From Desulfobulbaceae bacterium UBA2775 (GTDB lineage Bacteria > Desulfobacterota > Desulfobulbia > Desulfobulbales > Desulfocapsaceae), in assembly GCA_002352445.1 (NCBI GenBank), contig DEIL01000167.1, positions 1 through 6,922 on the forward strand: a stretch of DNA of 6,922 bases. Reading direction: 5' to 3'. Positions 1-5,962 of this stretch are shown here, one piece after another. The stretch's first letter is position 1. Each line of letters starts with the position of its first letter. Below the pieces are notes generated by a model. The model did not search any database. It saw nothing but the letters and a program-made list of their open reading frames with translations, and was not told the DNA's origin. The translations under genes were made by a program, and so were the position numbers.

Positions 1-175
1 CAACACCTTCCTGGGTAGCTCGCATCTTTAAGAGAGAGGCAAGAATTTCTGCTTCTTTATTCCCTCCCTGGTGACAGACAGCAACGCAGGTGTTACAACC
101 GAATACAGTTAATTGCTTATGGCTTTTGACCATCTCCCATACTTCGTCGAATGGTTTCTGTTCTCCTACAATCAT
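1..175 (-). CDS. metV: MetV-like methylenetetrahydrofolate reductase C-terminal-type subunit (partial, runs off left edge)
   Basis: Only the first 58 codons lie in the window, read on the minus strand from the ATG at 175. The protein begins MIVGEQKPFDEVWEMV and then has a cysteine cluster, GCNTCVAVCHQGGNKE, with Cys27, Cys30 and Cys34 (C-x2-C-x3-C). This opening is typical of the small MetV protein, also called the methylenetetrahydrofolate reductase C-terminal domain, which binds a metal or iron-sulfur centre and partners MetF in the methyl branch of the Wood-Ljungdahl pathway. A GGAG lies 5 bases before the ATG and an AAGGAG a little further up, which supports the start. The gene follows mvhD by 43 bases on the same strand, matching the MetFV-HdrABC-MvhD gene sets of acetogens. 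metF would be expected next, beyond the edge. The family call rests on a short N-terminus, so it is fairly sure but not certain. Confidence 0.8.
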   Translation of the reverse strand, partial: MIVGEQKPFDEVWEMVKSHKQLTVFGCNTCVAVCHQGGNKEAEILASLLKMRATQEGV

Positions 176-218
176 AGTCTCTCCACTCCTTCCTTGTAGT
201 TCCTCAGGCAGATACTGT

Positions 219-737
219 TCAGGCAGCCTGTTTGTTATTTTCCGTAGACTCCAGCTTTTTCTGGAGTGCAAACCAGATAGGGGATGGGCCCAGTGCATTA
301 ATTTTTTCCGTAAACTCAGTACATATCTCTGCCCATCTCGGTCCCTGAGCTGCCGACAAGTGAAAAAATTCAAGTCTCTCAGGATCTACCCCAACCATAT
401 TCAACAATTCTTTGACTTTTTTTATTCTCTTTACTGCGTTGGTATTTCCCTCCAGGAAATGACATTGACCTTCCATTCAGCCTGCAGCGAAAACACCGTC
501 CACTCCCCTTTCAAATGCCCTTAAGAGATAGATATGATCAAGCTTCCCCGTGCATGGAAGGCGAATAACTTTTACGTTAGCAGGATATGGTAACCGCATG
601 ACACCTGCCAGATCGGCTGCTGCAAATGCGCAGTAGTGACAGGCAAAGGCGAGAATATTTGCCTGCCATCCGGCTGGAATCGCCTGAGGTATCTCCGGAC
701 CTTTCGGTTCTTCAATCTTTTCTTCGTCAGCTGTCAT
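219..737 (-). CDS. mvhD: MvhD/FrhD-type hydrogenase iron-sulfur (delta) subunit, selenoprotein with in-frame UGA
   Basis: Read from the ATG at 737 to the stop at 219, this gives 172 residues if the UGA at 479-477 is decoded as selenocysteine 87. Residues 1-86 contain FACHYCAFAAADLAG (Cys33, Cys36) and RLPCTGKLD (Cys62). The UGA is followed by MEGQCHFLEGN (Cys92) and a helical C-terminus. MvhD family members usually have a cysteine in the position of the UGA, in a motif like G-C-x2-G-x-C-H. The family binds a [2Fe-2S] cluster and moves electrons between HdrA and a hydrogenase, formate dehydrogenase or, here, probably the MetVF reductase. The start has AGGA 8 bases upstream. The gene sits 30 bases after hdrA and 43 before metV. 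A 6-bp stem-loop 16 bases after the UGA fits a bacterial SECIS. An ordinary gene finder would report two fragments, 477-737 and 219-476. A nonsense mutation is the alternative, but loss at exactly the conserved Cys site makes it unlikely. Confidence 0.9.
444..460 (-). promoter_or_regulatory. Candidate bacterial SECIS hairpin in mvhD
   Basis: On the minus strand ATTTCC-TGGAG-GGAAAT forms a perfect 6-bp stem with a 5-base loop. The stem starts 16 bases after the UGA and the loop starts 22 bases after it. Known bacterial SECIS elements place the apical loop about 16-37 bases after the UGA and have a G in the first two loop bases; here the second base is G. The stem is short, so the call depends largely on its position next to the in-frame UGA. 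Confidence 0.65.
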
Positions 738-767
738 TTTTCGTTTCCTGTTCTTGAACTAACACTA

Positions 768-3700
768 TTAACCCACTGTTGCGGAATCTACCATTGCCAG
801 AATCTGATCATCCCTGAAATAGTTGACCTGATAGGCTTTTGCAGGACAAACACCTGCACATATTCCACACCCGGTACACTTAACTTCGTTATGACTTACC
901 CTGCCGTCTTCATCGATAAATGGCGCCCCAAAAGGGCACCTTTTGACACACATCAGACAGGACATGCAGATATCCCGATTATGCTTTGATATAACACCGG
1001 AAACGGTGAGACTCTCATGGGATAAAAGTGCGCCGGTACGACCGGCTGCTGCCTGTGCCTGACCAATAGTTTCTTCGAGGTTTTTCGGTGCATGTGCCAA
1101 CCCGGCAAGGAAGAAGCCCTCAGTTGGGAAATCAACAGGCCGGAGCTTTACATGGGCCTCCATAAAAAAACCGTCAATATTGCAGGTCAATTTAAAATTT
1201 TTAGCTAATTCATCCGCATCGGGACGAGGCCTGAGTCCGGTCGAGAGCACGACATAGTCAGCATCTATTGCTATCTCTTTACCAAGCACCTTGCCGGAAA
1301 GAGTTACCGAAAGCCCTGCTTCTCCCTGCGCTACCTGCGGTTTATCATCAGGAGTATAGAGAAGAAAGATAACTCCAAGATCACGTGCCTTTCTATAGTA
1401 ATCCTCTTTCAATCCATAGGAGCGAATATCACGATAAATTACCACCACCTGTGCATCGGGAGCCTTTTCTTTAATAGCAATACTGTTTTTCAGAGCATCC
1501 TGGCAACAGATTCGCGAGCAGTAATTATCCGGCTCTTCCCGTGACCCAACACACTGGATCATCACATAACTTTCCCCATTGTCAGGTTCTTTTTCCGCGA
1601 GCATTTTCTCAAGCTCACGCTGGGTTATTACCTTCTCGGATTCACCATAACCATATTCACTGGGACTATATTCTGTACCGCCGGTGGCAATAAGCAGTGC
1701 CCCATGGTTGATAGTTTTCGCGCTGGCCAGAGTAGTAACAAAATTACCAACAAAACCGTCAATATTTGCAACAGTGGTAGCGGTATGAACGGTAATATCA
1801 GGATTGCTTTCAACTCTCCTGGAAACATCGACCAGAAATTCCTGAACATTGTCCCCTTCCAGAGTAGAGTGAACTTCAGTAAGCAGGCCGCCCAGACTAT
1901 CATTTTTTTCGACCAGATGGACACCATATCCTTGATCTGCAAGGGAAAGAGATGCCGTCATTCCAGCAATGCCGCCCCCGACAACTAAAGCTGTATGGGT
2001 CACCCCGACGGAACTTGTATTTACAGGATCCAGTAAACGTGTCTTGGCAACGTTCATCTTGACAATGTCTATTGCCTTTTCTGTCGCCCTCTCTTTGTCG
2101 GCCATATGACACCAGGAGCACTGCTCCCGGATATCCGCCAGTTCAAAAAGAAATTTATTTAAACCGACTTCCCTTATAGTGTCCTGAAAAAGAGGCCCAT
2201 GAGTTCTGGGAGTACAGGAGGCAACGACCACTCTGTTCAACCCTTTCTCTTTAATTACATCTCTGATCTTCTGCTGACCATCAGGAGCACAGGCATAAAC
2301 GATAGTCTCGGTAAACGCTACTCCAGGCTCACCAGCAACCTCATCTGCAACCTTCTGCACATCAACAGTGCCGGCAATATTAGTCCCGCAATGACAGACA
2401 ATTACACCTATTTTAGGGTCTTGTCCGGTGATATCAGTTTCCGGCGGCAAGACTACCTCTTTGACCTCGGTTCCCCTGCTTTCACCAAGCAGAGCCATAC
2501 TTTTAGCAGCAGCACTACTTCCCTGGATTACAGTTTCAGGAATATCTTTTGGTCCCTGATACGTTCCAGCTACATAGATGCCGTTCCTGTTGGTTTCAAC
2601 AGGCCGCAGTTTGGAAGTCTGAGCAAAACCGTATTTATCCGTATCTATGCCGAATATTTTAGAAAACTCCTCGGCATCAGATCTTGGTTCAAAACCAATG
2701 GAGAGAATGACCATGTCAAACTCTTCGTTGACCAGTTTTCCTTCCTCATTCACTGAATGGATGATAAGATTCTTCGTTTCCGGGTCCTCAATAACCTCGG
2801 AGACCATTGCTCTCTTATATTTTACCTCAGCATCATTTTTAGCTTTATCGATATATTTATCAAAATCTTTACCGAAGGCTCTCAACTCCATATAAAAAAC
2901 AGTGGAATCAACTTCGGGGTCGTGCTCTTTCGCTATGATCGATTGTTTTGCCGCATACATACAGCAGACGGAAGAGCACCAGGAGTTGGCATTATGGCTG
3001 TTCCTCGACCCGACACACTGGATCCAGGCAAGTTTCTTTGGATGCCCGCCGTCGGATGGTCTGGCTACAGTGCCGCTACAGGGTCCCGATGCTGAAAGAA
3101 GTCGTTCAAACTGGAGTGAAGTGACCACATTATCATGCCTGCCATAACCGAATTCCTGACGAATATCAGGCTCATAAGTCTTCAGACCGGGAGTGAGAAT
3201 GATGGAACCGACATGGATGTCATATTGCTTATCCTTATCCTCGAAATTGATGGCGTCGGCATCACACACCTTTTCACATTTACGGCACACTCCTTTATTG
3301 AGATAGAGGCAATGATCTCCGTCTATCGCTCTGGTGTTGGGTACCGCCTGGGGGAAAAGAGCAAAAATTGCCCTTCGTTTATTAAGTCCCTGATTAAAAA
3401 TATCAAGCACCCTGGATGGACATTTCTCCTCACAGGCACCACAGCCTGTACACTTATCAGCGTCAACATACCTGGCCTTTTCCTCAATAGTGACCGTAAA
3501 ATCGCCTTCCTCGCCGATGACTTTGGTCGCCTTGGCCATGGTATACATCTTAATATTGGGATGTCTGCTGGACTCAACCATACGGGGAGAAATCATACAC
3601 ATGGCACAGTCTCCGGTGGGAAACGTTTTGTCCAGTCTGGACATAGTTCCACCAATAGACGGTTCATCATTGATCATATGAACCAAAAGACCGCTGTTTG

Positions 3701-3815
3701 CCAGGTCAAGGGATGCCTGCATCCCTCCTATTCCCGACCCCACCACTAATGCTGAGCCTATTCTGTTTTTCCCTTCCTGTCCGGGGGTAATCCTGGTCAC
3801 ATCAAGACCCTCCAT
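768..3815 (-). CDS. hdrA: Heterodisulfide reductase subunit A-like protein (HdrA), tandem-FAD form
   Basis: This is a 1015-residue soluble flavo-iron-sulfur protein. From the N-terminus it shows: a first FAD-binding fold (VVGSGIGGMQ, about 23-32) with the HdrA motif FPTGDCAMCMISPRMVE (about 65-81); a ferredoxin-type cluster CTGCGACEEKCP (122-133) and a further Cys group (HC..VCRKCEKVC, 169-184); CVGSR and WCSSVCC (267-285); a second HdrA-like unit starting with a Cys domain (CHCG 474, CTPRTH 534, CSWCH 566); a second FAD fold (VVGGGIAGMT, about 611); and two C-terminal [4Fe-4S] motifs (CMSCLMCVKRCP 950, CTGCGICAGVCP 980). Classical methanogen HdrA is about 650 residues, so this is an HdrA core with an extra N-terminal HdrA-like FAD module, a form common in sulfate reducers. 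HdrA bifurcates electrons at its flavin, linking ferredoxin to a partner through MvhD. The ATG at 3815 is chosen because GAGGGA lies 9 bases upstream; a TTG at 3842 would add 9 residues with only a weak ribosome site. It leads the hdrA-mvhD-metV operon. Confidence 0.95.
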   Translation of the reverse strand: MEGLDVTRITPGQEGKNRIGSALVVGSGIGGMQASLDLANSGLLVHMINDEPSIGGTMSRLDKTFPTGDCAMCMISPRMVESSRHPNIKMYTMAKATKVIGEEGDFTVTIEEKARYVDADKCTGCGACEEKCPSRVLDIFNQGLNKRRAIFALFPQAVPNTRAIDGDHCLYLNKGVCRKCEKVCDADAINFEDKDKQYDIHVGSIILTPGLKTYEPDIRQEFGYGRHDNVVTSLQFERLLSASGPCSGTVARPSDGGHPKKLAWIQCVGSRNSHNANSWCSSVCCMYAAKQSIIAKEHDPEVDSTVFYMELRAFGKDFDKYIDKAKNDAEVKYKRAMVSEVIEDPETKNLIIHSVNEEGKLVNEEFDMVILSIGFEPRSDAEEFSKIFGIDTDKYGFAQTSKLRPVETNRNGIYVAGTYQGPKDIPETVIQGSSAAAKSMALLGESRGTEVKEVVLPPETDITGQDPKIGVIVCHCGTNIAGTVDVQKVADEVAGEPGVAFTETIVYACAPDGQQKIRDVIKEKGLNRVVVASCTPRTHGPLFQDTIREVGLNKFLFELADIREQCSWCHMADKERATEKAIDIVKMNVAKTRLLDPVNTSSVGVTHTALVVGGGIAGMTASLSLADQGYGVHLVEKNDSLGGLLTEVHSTLEGDNVQEFLVDVSRRVESNPDITVHTATTVANIDGFVGNFVTTLASAKTINHGALLIATGGTEYSPSEYGYGESEKVITQRELEKMLAEKEPDNGESYVMIQCVGSREEPDNYCSRICCQDALKNSIAIKEKAPDAQVVVIYRDIRSYGLKEDYYRKARDLGVIFLLYTPDDKPQVAQGEAGLSVTLSGKVLGKEIAIDADYVVLSTGLRPRPDADELAKNFKLTCNIDGFFMEAHVKLRPVDFPTEGFFLAGLAHAPKNLEETIGQAQAAAGRTGALLSHESLTVSGVISKHNRDICMSCLMCVKRCPFGAPFIDEDGRVSHNEVKCTGCGICAGVCPAKAYQVNYFRDDQILAMVDSATVG

Positions 3816-3824
3816 AAAGATCAG

Positions 3825-3830
3825 TCCCTC
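3825..3830 (-). promoter_or_regulatory. Ribosome binding site deciding the hdrA start
   Basis: GAGGGA on the minus strand ends 9 bases before the ATG at 3815. The alternative TTG at 3842 has only GGA close to it. This favours the 1015-residue form over the 1024-residue form. Confidence 0.55.
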
Positions 3831-3893
3831 ATTTTTCTGCAAGTCATTCCATCAGTACCGGCATGCATTGAGGCTACTAATCAAAATAATTTG

Positions 3894-3939
3894 GTTAGAC
3901 AATCTGTTGGTATAAATTTCAACCTCCGGGCATTATAAT
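3894..3939 (-). promoter_or_regulatory. Possible promoter(s) for the hdrA-mvhD-metV operon
   Basis: On the minus strand TTGAAA (3922-3917) is followed after 17 bases by TCTAAC (3899-3894), giving 9 of 12 matches to the sigma-70 consensus. A perfect -10 hexamer TATAAT lies just upstream at 3937-3932, but its -35 region is poor; a run of nine A residues (3969-3961) upstream could act as an UP element for it. Either would give a leader of about 70-110 bases. AT-rich DNA produces such matches by chance, so confidence is low. Confidence 0.3.
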
Positions 3940-3996
3940 AGATAATTGCCGATATCATAGTTTTTTTTTATTTTGATAATAATTTATCTAACATCC

Positions 3997-4012
3997 ATGA
4001 AATGAATTTCAT
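3997..4012. repeat. Operator-like dyad upstream of hdrA
   Basis: ATGAAAT-GA-ATTTCAT is a perfect 7-bp inverted repeat with a 2-base centre. It lies about 60-100 bases upstream of the candidate hdrA promoter, a position that would suit an activator. No known regulator motif is recognised. Confidence 0.35.
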
Positions 4013-4058
4013 ATAAACTCCATCAAGGAGGATAAGTACCTTTCCGGTATGGCCAAAC

Positions 4059-4099
4059 AATACGGCCCAACCTACTATTTTAGTAGATTGGGCCGTATT
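4059..4099 (-). terminator. Strong stem-loop terminator downstream of the flavodoxin-DUF1638 unit
   Basis: The arms 4059-4077 and 4081-4099 pair over 19 positions with a single mismatch and enclose a 3-base loop; the core is GGCCCAA/TTGGGCC. On the minus strand the stem runs into TATTGTTTGG, a modest U-rich tail; on the plus strand there is no U-tract. It lies 67 bases after the DUF1638 stop and before hdrA, so it most likely ends that transcript and insulates hdrA from it. Confidence 0.7.
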
Positions 4100-4146
4100 A
4101 CAACATCACAACCTTGTAAAAATCATTACTATTAGACAATGTAACG

Positions 4147-4162
4147 CTGGTAACGTTACCAG
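4147..4162. repeat. 16-bp perfect palindrome just after the DUF1638 stop
   Basis: CTGGTAACGTTACCAG equals its own reverse complement. Thirteen of its bases (GTAACGTTACCAG) occur again at 5578-5590 on the other side of the flavodoxin-DUF1638 pair. It could be a protein-binding site or a weak cruciform; there is no U-tract, so it is not itself a terminator. Confidence 0.4.
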
Positions 4163-4166
4163 GGCT

Positions 4167-4820
4167 TCATCCAGCCAATTTTCTTGCCTGATCAGTTAGA
4201 AGTGTTTTAAACCGATCAAGATTGATCGGATAAGGTGTCAGGGTAATCCCCATCCAGTCCGCATATTCGAGATAATCTTCCGGCTGTTCAGCCATATACA
4301 TATCCATGTATCCCACACCATCCAACACAACAGCACCACCACTGTGCCTGGGGAAATTTTCATTAGCCAAAGCCTTATCCCATCCCTTAAACACTTTTTG
4401 ACGGTATTTGATCCATCCCGGTGTCATCCACCAGACCGGTTCGCCTCCTGCCAGCTCATTTCCAATTTCGTTACGCTCACTCTCGCTTACAAGCATATCC
4501 ATACAGTGAGTGGCTACGATGCGGGTAACGCCCTCTCCCTGTTCCTCAATTATCGTCTGCATAGTTCGCATGGGCTGATCGATATTCACATAACAAAACT
4601 TGCCCCCATAGACGACAATTACCTTATCAGTTTGTTCTTTTGCTTTGCTGATTTGTTTAATCAACTGATGCTCTAGTTCCTGAACAACCTGATGAAGACC
4701 TGGAACGGTGTACAAAATATGGGGAGTATCGAGAAAACCCTCATCACGAAGGTAATTTAACTCCAGACTCATAGTTCCGCATGAAACAATCGCGATATCA
4801 GCAAATGAAACAGTTTCCAT
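4167..4820 (-). CDS. DUF1638 domain protein
   Basis: This is a 217-residue soluble protein with no signal peptide or membrane segment. Features that match DUF1638 are the N-terminal VSCGTMSLELNYL (Cys14), the LHxxxxxLEHQL segment (about 42-53), VIVVYGGKFCYVN (Cys76), a THCMDML segment (Cys106) and MTPGWIKY (about 132-139). The function of the family is not established; members in methanogens and anaerobic bacteria are often found near corrinoid or methyl-transfer genes. The three cysteines and nearby histidines could bind a metal or cofactor, which is inference. The start at 4820 is chosen because AGGAG lies 7 bases upstream; ATG at 4823 has 4-base spacing, and ATG at 4838 (223 residues) would place the ribosome site inside the gene. 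It follows the flavodoxin gene by 33 bases on the same strand, so the two are probably co-transcribed. Confidence 0.85.
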   Translation of the reverse strand: METVSFADIAIVSCGTMSLELNYLRDEGFLDTPHILYTVPGLHQVVQELEHQLIKQISKAKEQTDKVIVVYGGKFCYVNIDQPMRTMQTIIEEQGEGVTRIVATHCMDMLVSESERNEIGNELAGGEPVWWMTPGWIKYRQKVFKGWDKALANENFPRHSGGAVVLDGVGYMDMYMAEQPEDYLEYADWMGITLTPYPINLDRFKTLLTDQARKLAG

Positions 4821-4827
4821 CATATTT

Positions 4828-4832
4828 CTCCT
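4828..4832 (-). promoter_or_regulatory. Ribosome binding site deciding the DUF1638 gene start
   Basis: AGGAG on the minus strand is 7 bases before the ATG at 4820 and 4 before the adjoining ATG at 4823. It lies downstream of the longer ATG at 4838, which argues against that start. Confidence 0.6.
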
Positions 4833-4853
4833 GGGCATGGTCAGATTTAGCTG

Positions 4854-5351
4854 TCATTTCAAACTTCTCAGCTTCGCTACAGCTTTCTCAAGTATAATCT
4901 GCAAATTAGCAATGTCATGGGCATCCGGATGCCCCACTGCTCCGCCGGCATCTTTCACCCAGGGAGGCTGAGGATCTTTTTCTCGTACCTTTGCGAGAAA
5001 TTCTTCCTTCACCTCACCCTGACAATTAAAGGTGCCCACGACCTGACTCGATGTGACCAGGGATTTTGCTCCCTCCATCGCATTTTGTGCATGGGGAGAG
5101 TCTACAGCAGCCCCGTGGGTGGCAAAAAGAAACAGTTTCGCCGGAGCAAGCTTTTCCAGATACTCGTAAGATCCGGGATCAGCCTTGCCTGCCTGCAGCC
5201 AGAAGCCGACAACAACGAGATCATACCCCTCAGGATCTGGTTTTTCCTCGACAGATTTTATAACATTTTCACCGGGTAAAAAATCATAAACAGCTTCAGC
5301 CAATTTTCTGGTATTTCCCGATTTACTGGAATAGACAATGAGATTTTTCAT
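4854..5351 (-). CDS. Flavodoxin family protein
   Basis: This is a 165-residue cytoplasmic protein with the flavodoxin fold. The N-terminal strand MKNLIVYSSKSGNTRKLAE carries the FMN phosphate loop (about residues 8-14, SSKSGNT; the classical form is TxTGNT). The YDLVVVGFWLQAGKAD segment (43-58) and the LFATHGA strand and turn (74-81) would frame the isoalloxazine ring, and FNCQG (108-112) with GHPDAHD (140-146) is typical of one flavodoxin subfamily. It should bind FMN and carry one or two low-potential electrons; its partner is not known. AAGGA lies 6 bases before the ATG. The DUF1638 gene follows after 33 bases, suggesting that the two proteins work together. It is divergent from the nuoE-like gene. 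No clear promoter is visible just upstream. Confidence 0.92.
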   Translation of the reverse strand: MKNLIVYSSKSGNTRKLAEAVYDFLPGENVIKSVEEKPDPEGYDLVVVGFWLQAGKADPGSYEYLEKLAPAKLFLFATHGAAVDSPHAQNAMEGAKSLVTSSQVVGTFNCQGEVKEEFLAKVREKDPQPPWVKDAGGAVGHPDAHDIANLQIILEKAVAKLRSLK

Positions 5352-5691
5352 AATGTGTCCTTATAATTCCTTTTACTGGTGATGGTTTCGCAAAAACCCT
5401 GCGGTTGTTTTGCTGTTCCTCCAAAAGGCTGCCTCATGCAACTATACTTTCCATTTCAAGAACAGTGCCAATCAAGTTTTAAATAAATCAAATGTCTCTC
5501 TACTTGCATTGATAGCGGCAGAACACTACAAAAGCATCGATAAAACCATCCCATTACCTGTTATGATCAGACAAGAAGTAACGTTACCAGATGTCCACCC
5601 CTCATTTTCCATCAAATTGCTGGCAGAAAAGGTTGGCCTTACTAGTACATCCACCGGGGTTGAACATTACATGCAAAATTGACAGATTTAG
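5352..5691. other. Intergenic stretch with little recognisable content
   Basis: No convincing gene is seen. A 90-codon open frame on the plus strand (5410-5682) starts with TTG, lacks a ribosome site and resembles no family I recognise. An imperfect 9-bp hairpin occurs at 5390-5413, and a second copy of the palindromic 13-mer GTAACGTTACCAG at 5578-5590. The promoter for the flavodoxin gene should lie here but cannot be pinned down. Confidence 0.5.
5578..5590. repeat. Second copy of palindromic 13-mer GTAACGTTACCAG
   Basis: This is identical to 4150-4162 and contains the 10-bp palindrome GTAACGTTAC. The two copies flank the flavodoxin-DUF1638 unit. A repeated 13-mer can occur by chance in about 7 kb, so this is weak evidence for a shared binding site. 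Confidence 0.3.
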
Positions 5692-5720
5692 TTGAGTTTC
5701 GAGGAAAAATAATATATAAA
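5692..5720 (+). promoter_or_regulatory. Probable sigma-70-type promoter for the nuoE-nuoF-like operon
   Basis: TTGAGT (5692-5697), a 17-base spacer and TATAAA (5715-5720) match the consensus at 9 of 12 positions with ideal spacing. Transcription would begin near 5727, leaving a leader of about 235 bases before the ATG at 5963. A perfect TTGACA at 5679-5684 has no -10 at a proper distance. Confidence 0.5.
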
Positions 5721-5729
5721 GTAGGGTCA

Positions 5730-5893
5730 GACTGAGCGAGCAGTCGGCAAAGTAGAAAATCTTTGCATTGAGGTCATAAATACGATAGATAATGTGCAAA
5801 GTTAGATTCTTCGAGGAGTCGGGTGCCTGTTTCCAAGGTACTGGTCCCGTTTATCGGGATCAAGCCTGAGGCATCCATAAATTACCTGACTCT
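5730..5893 (+). promoter_or_regulatory. Structured 5' leader RNA upstream of nuoE-like gene, class unknown
   Basis: Several pairings can be seen. GACTG/CAGTC (5730-5734 with 5741-5745) forms a small hairpin. CTTTGCA/TGCAAAG (5761-5767 with 5795-5801) forms a second. A nested set follows: GGAGTC/GACTCT (5815-5820 with 5888-5893, one G-U), GGGTGCCT/AGGCATCC (5821-5828 with 5869-5876, one G-U) and TGGTCCCG/CGGGATCA (5842-5849 with 5855-5862, one G-U, loop TTTAT). AGTCGGGT (5817-5824) can instead pair with ACCTGACT (5884-5891), which would open part of the nested set, a switch-like feature. The unpaired joining segments are the kind of place a ligand could bind. I do not recognise a known riboswitch. 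There is no U-tract terminator, and the ribosome site lies about 55 bases further on. Confidence 0.45.
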
Positions 5894-5962
5894 CTGCCGA
5901 TAAGCAAAAAAATAGAATATAAATTTTAATCAGATTAAGCATGCTGTAAGGAGGAGAGCATA

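Noticed and set aside
219..476. A separate 85-residue protein starting at the ATG directly after the UGA
   Set aside because: It lacks its own ribosome site and is simply the C-terminal half of MvhD, in frame with the first half across the UGA.
2199..3749. Long plus-strand open frames opposite hdrA (for example 2199-2756 and 3135-3749)
   Set aside because: They lie antisense within a clearly conserved gene and their translations show no domain; they are shadows of hdrA.
4049..4138. A 28-codon plus-strand frame with AAGGAGG upstream (4025-4031)
   Set aside because: The ribosome-like sequence is 17 bases from the ATG, which is too far, and the frame runs through the terminator hairpin.
4167..4169. 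The TGA ending the DUF1638 gene as a possible second selenocysteine codon
   Set aside because: The protein already has the full family length, the frame beyond is low-quality noncoding-like sequence that crosses a palindrome, and no Cys is expected there.
5410..5682. A 90-codon open frame on the plus strand in the long intergenic region
   Set aside because: It starts with TTG, has no ribosome site and shows no family resemblance; it ends just before the nuoE promoter, so it is probably chance.
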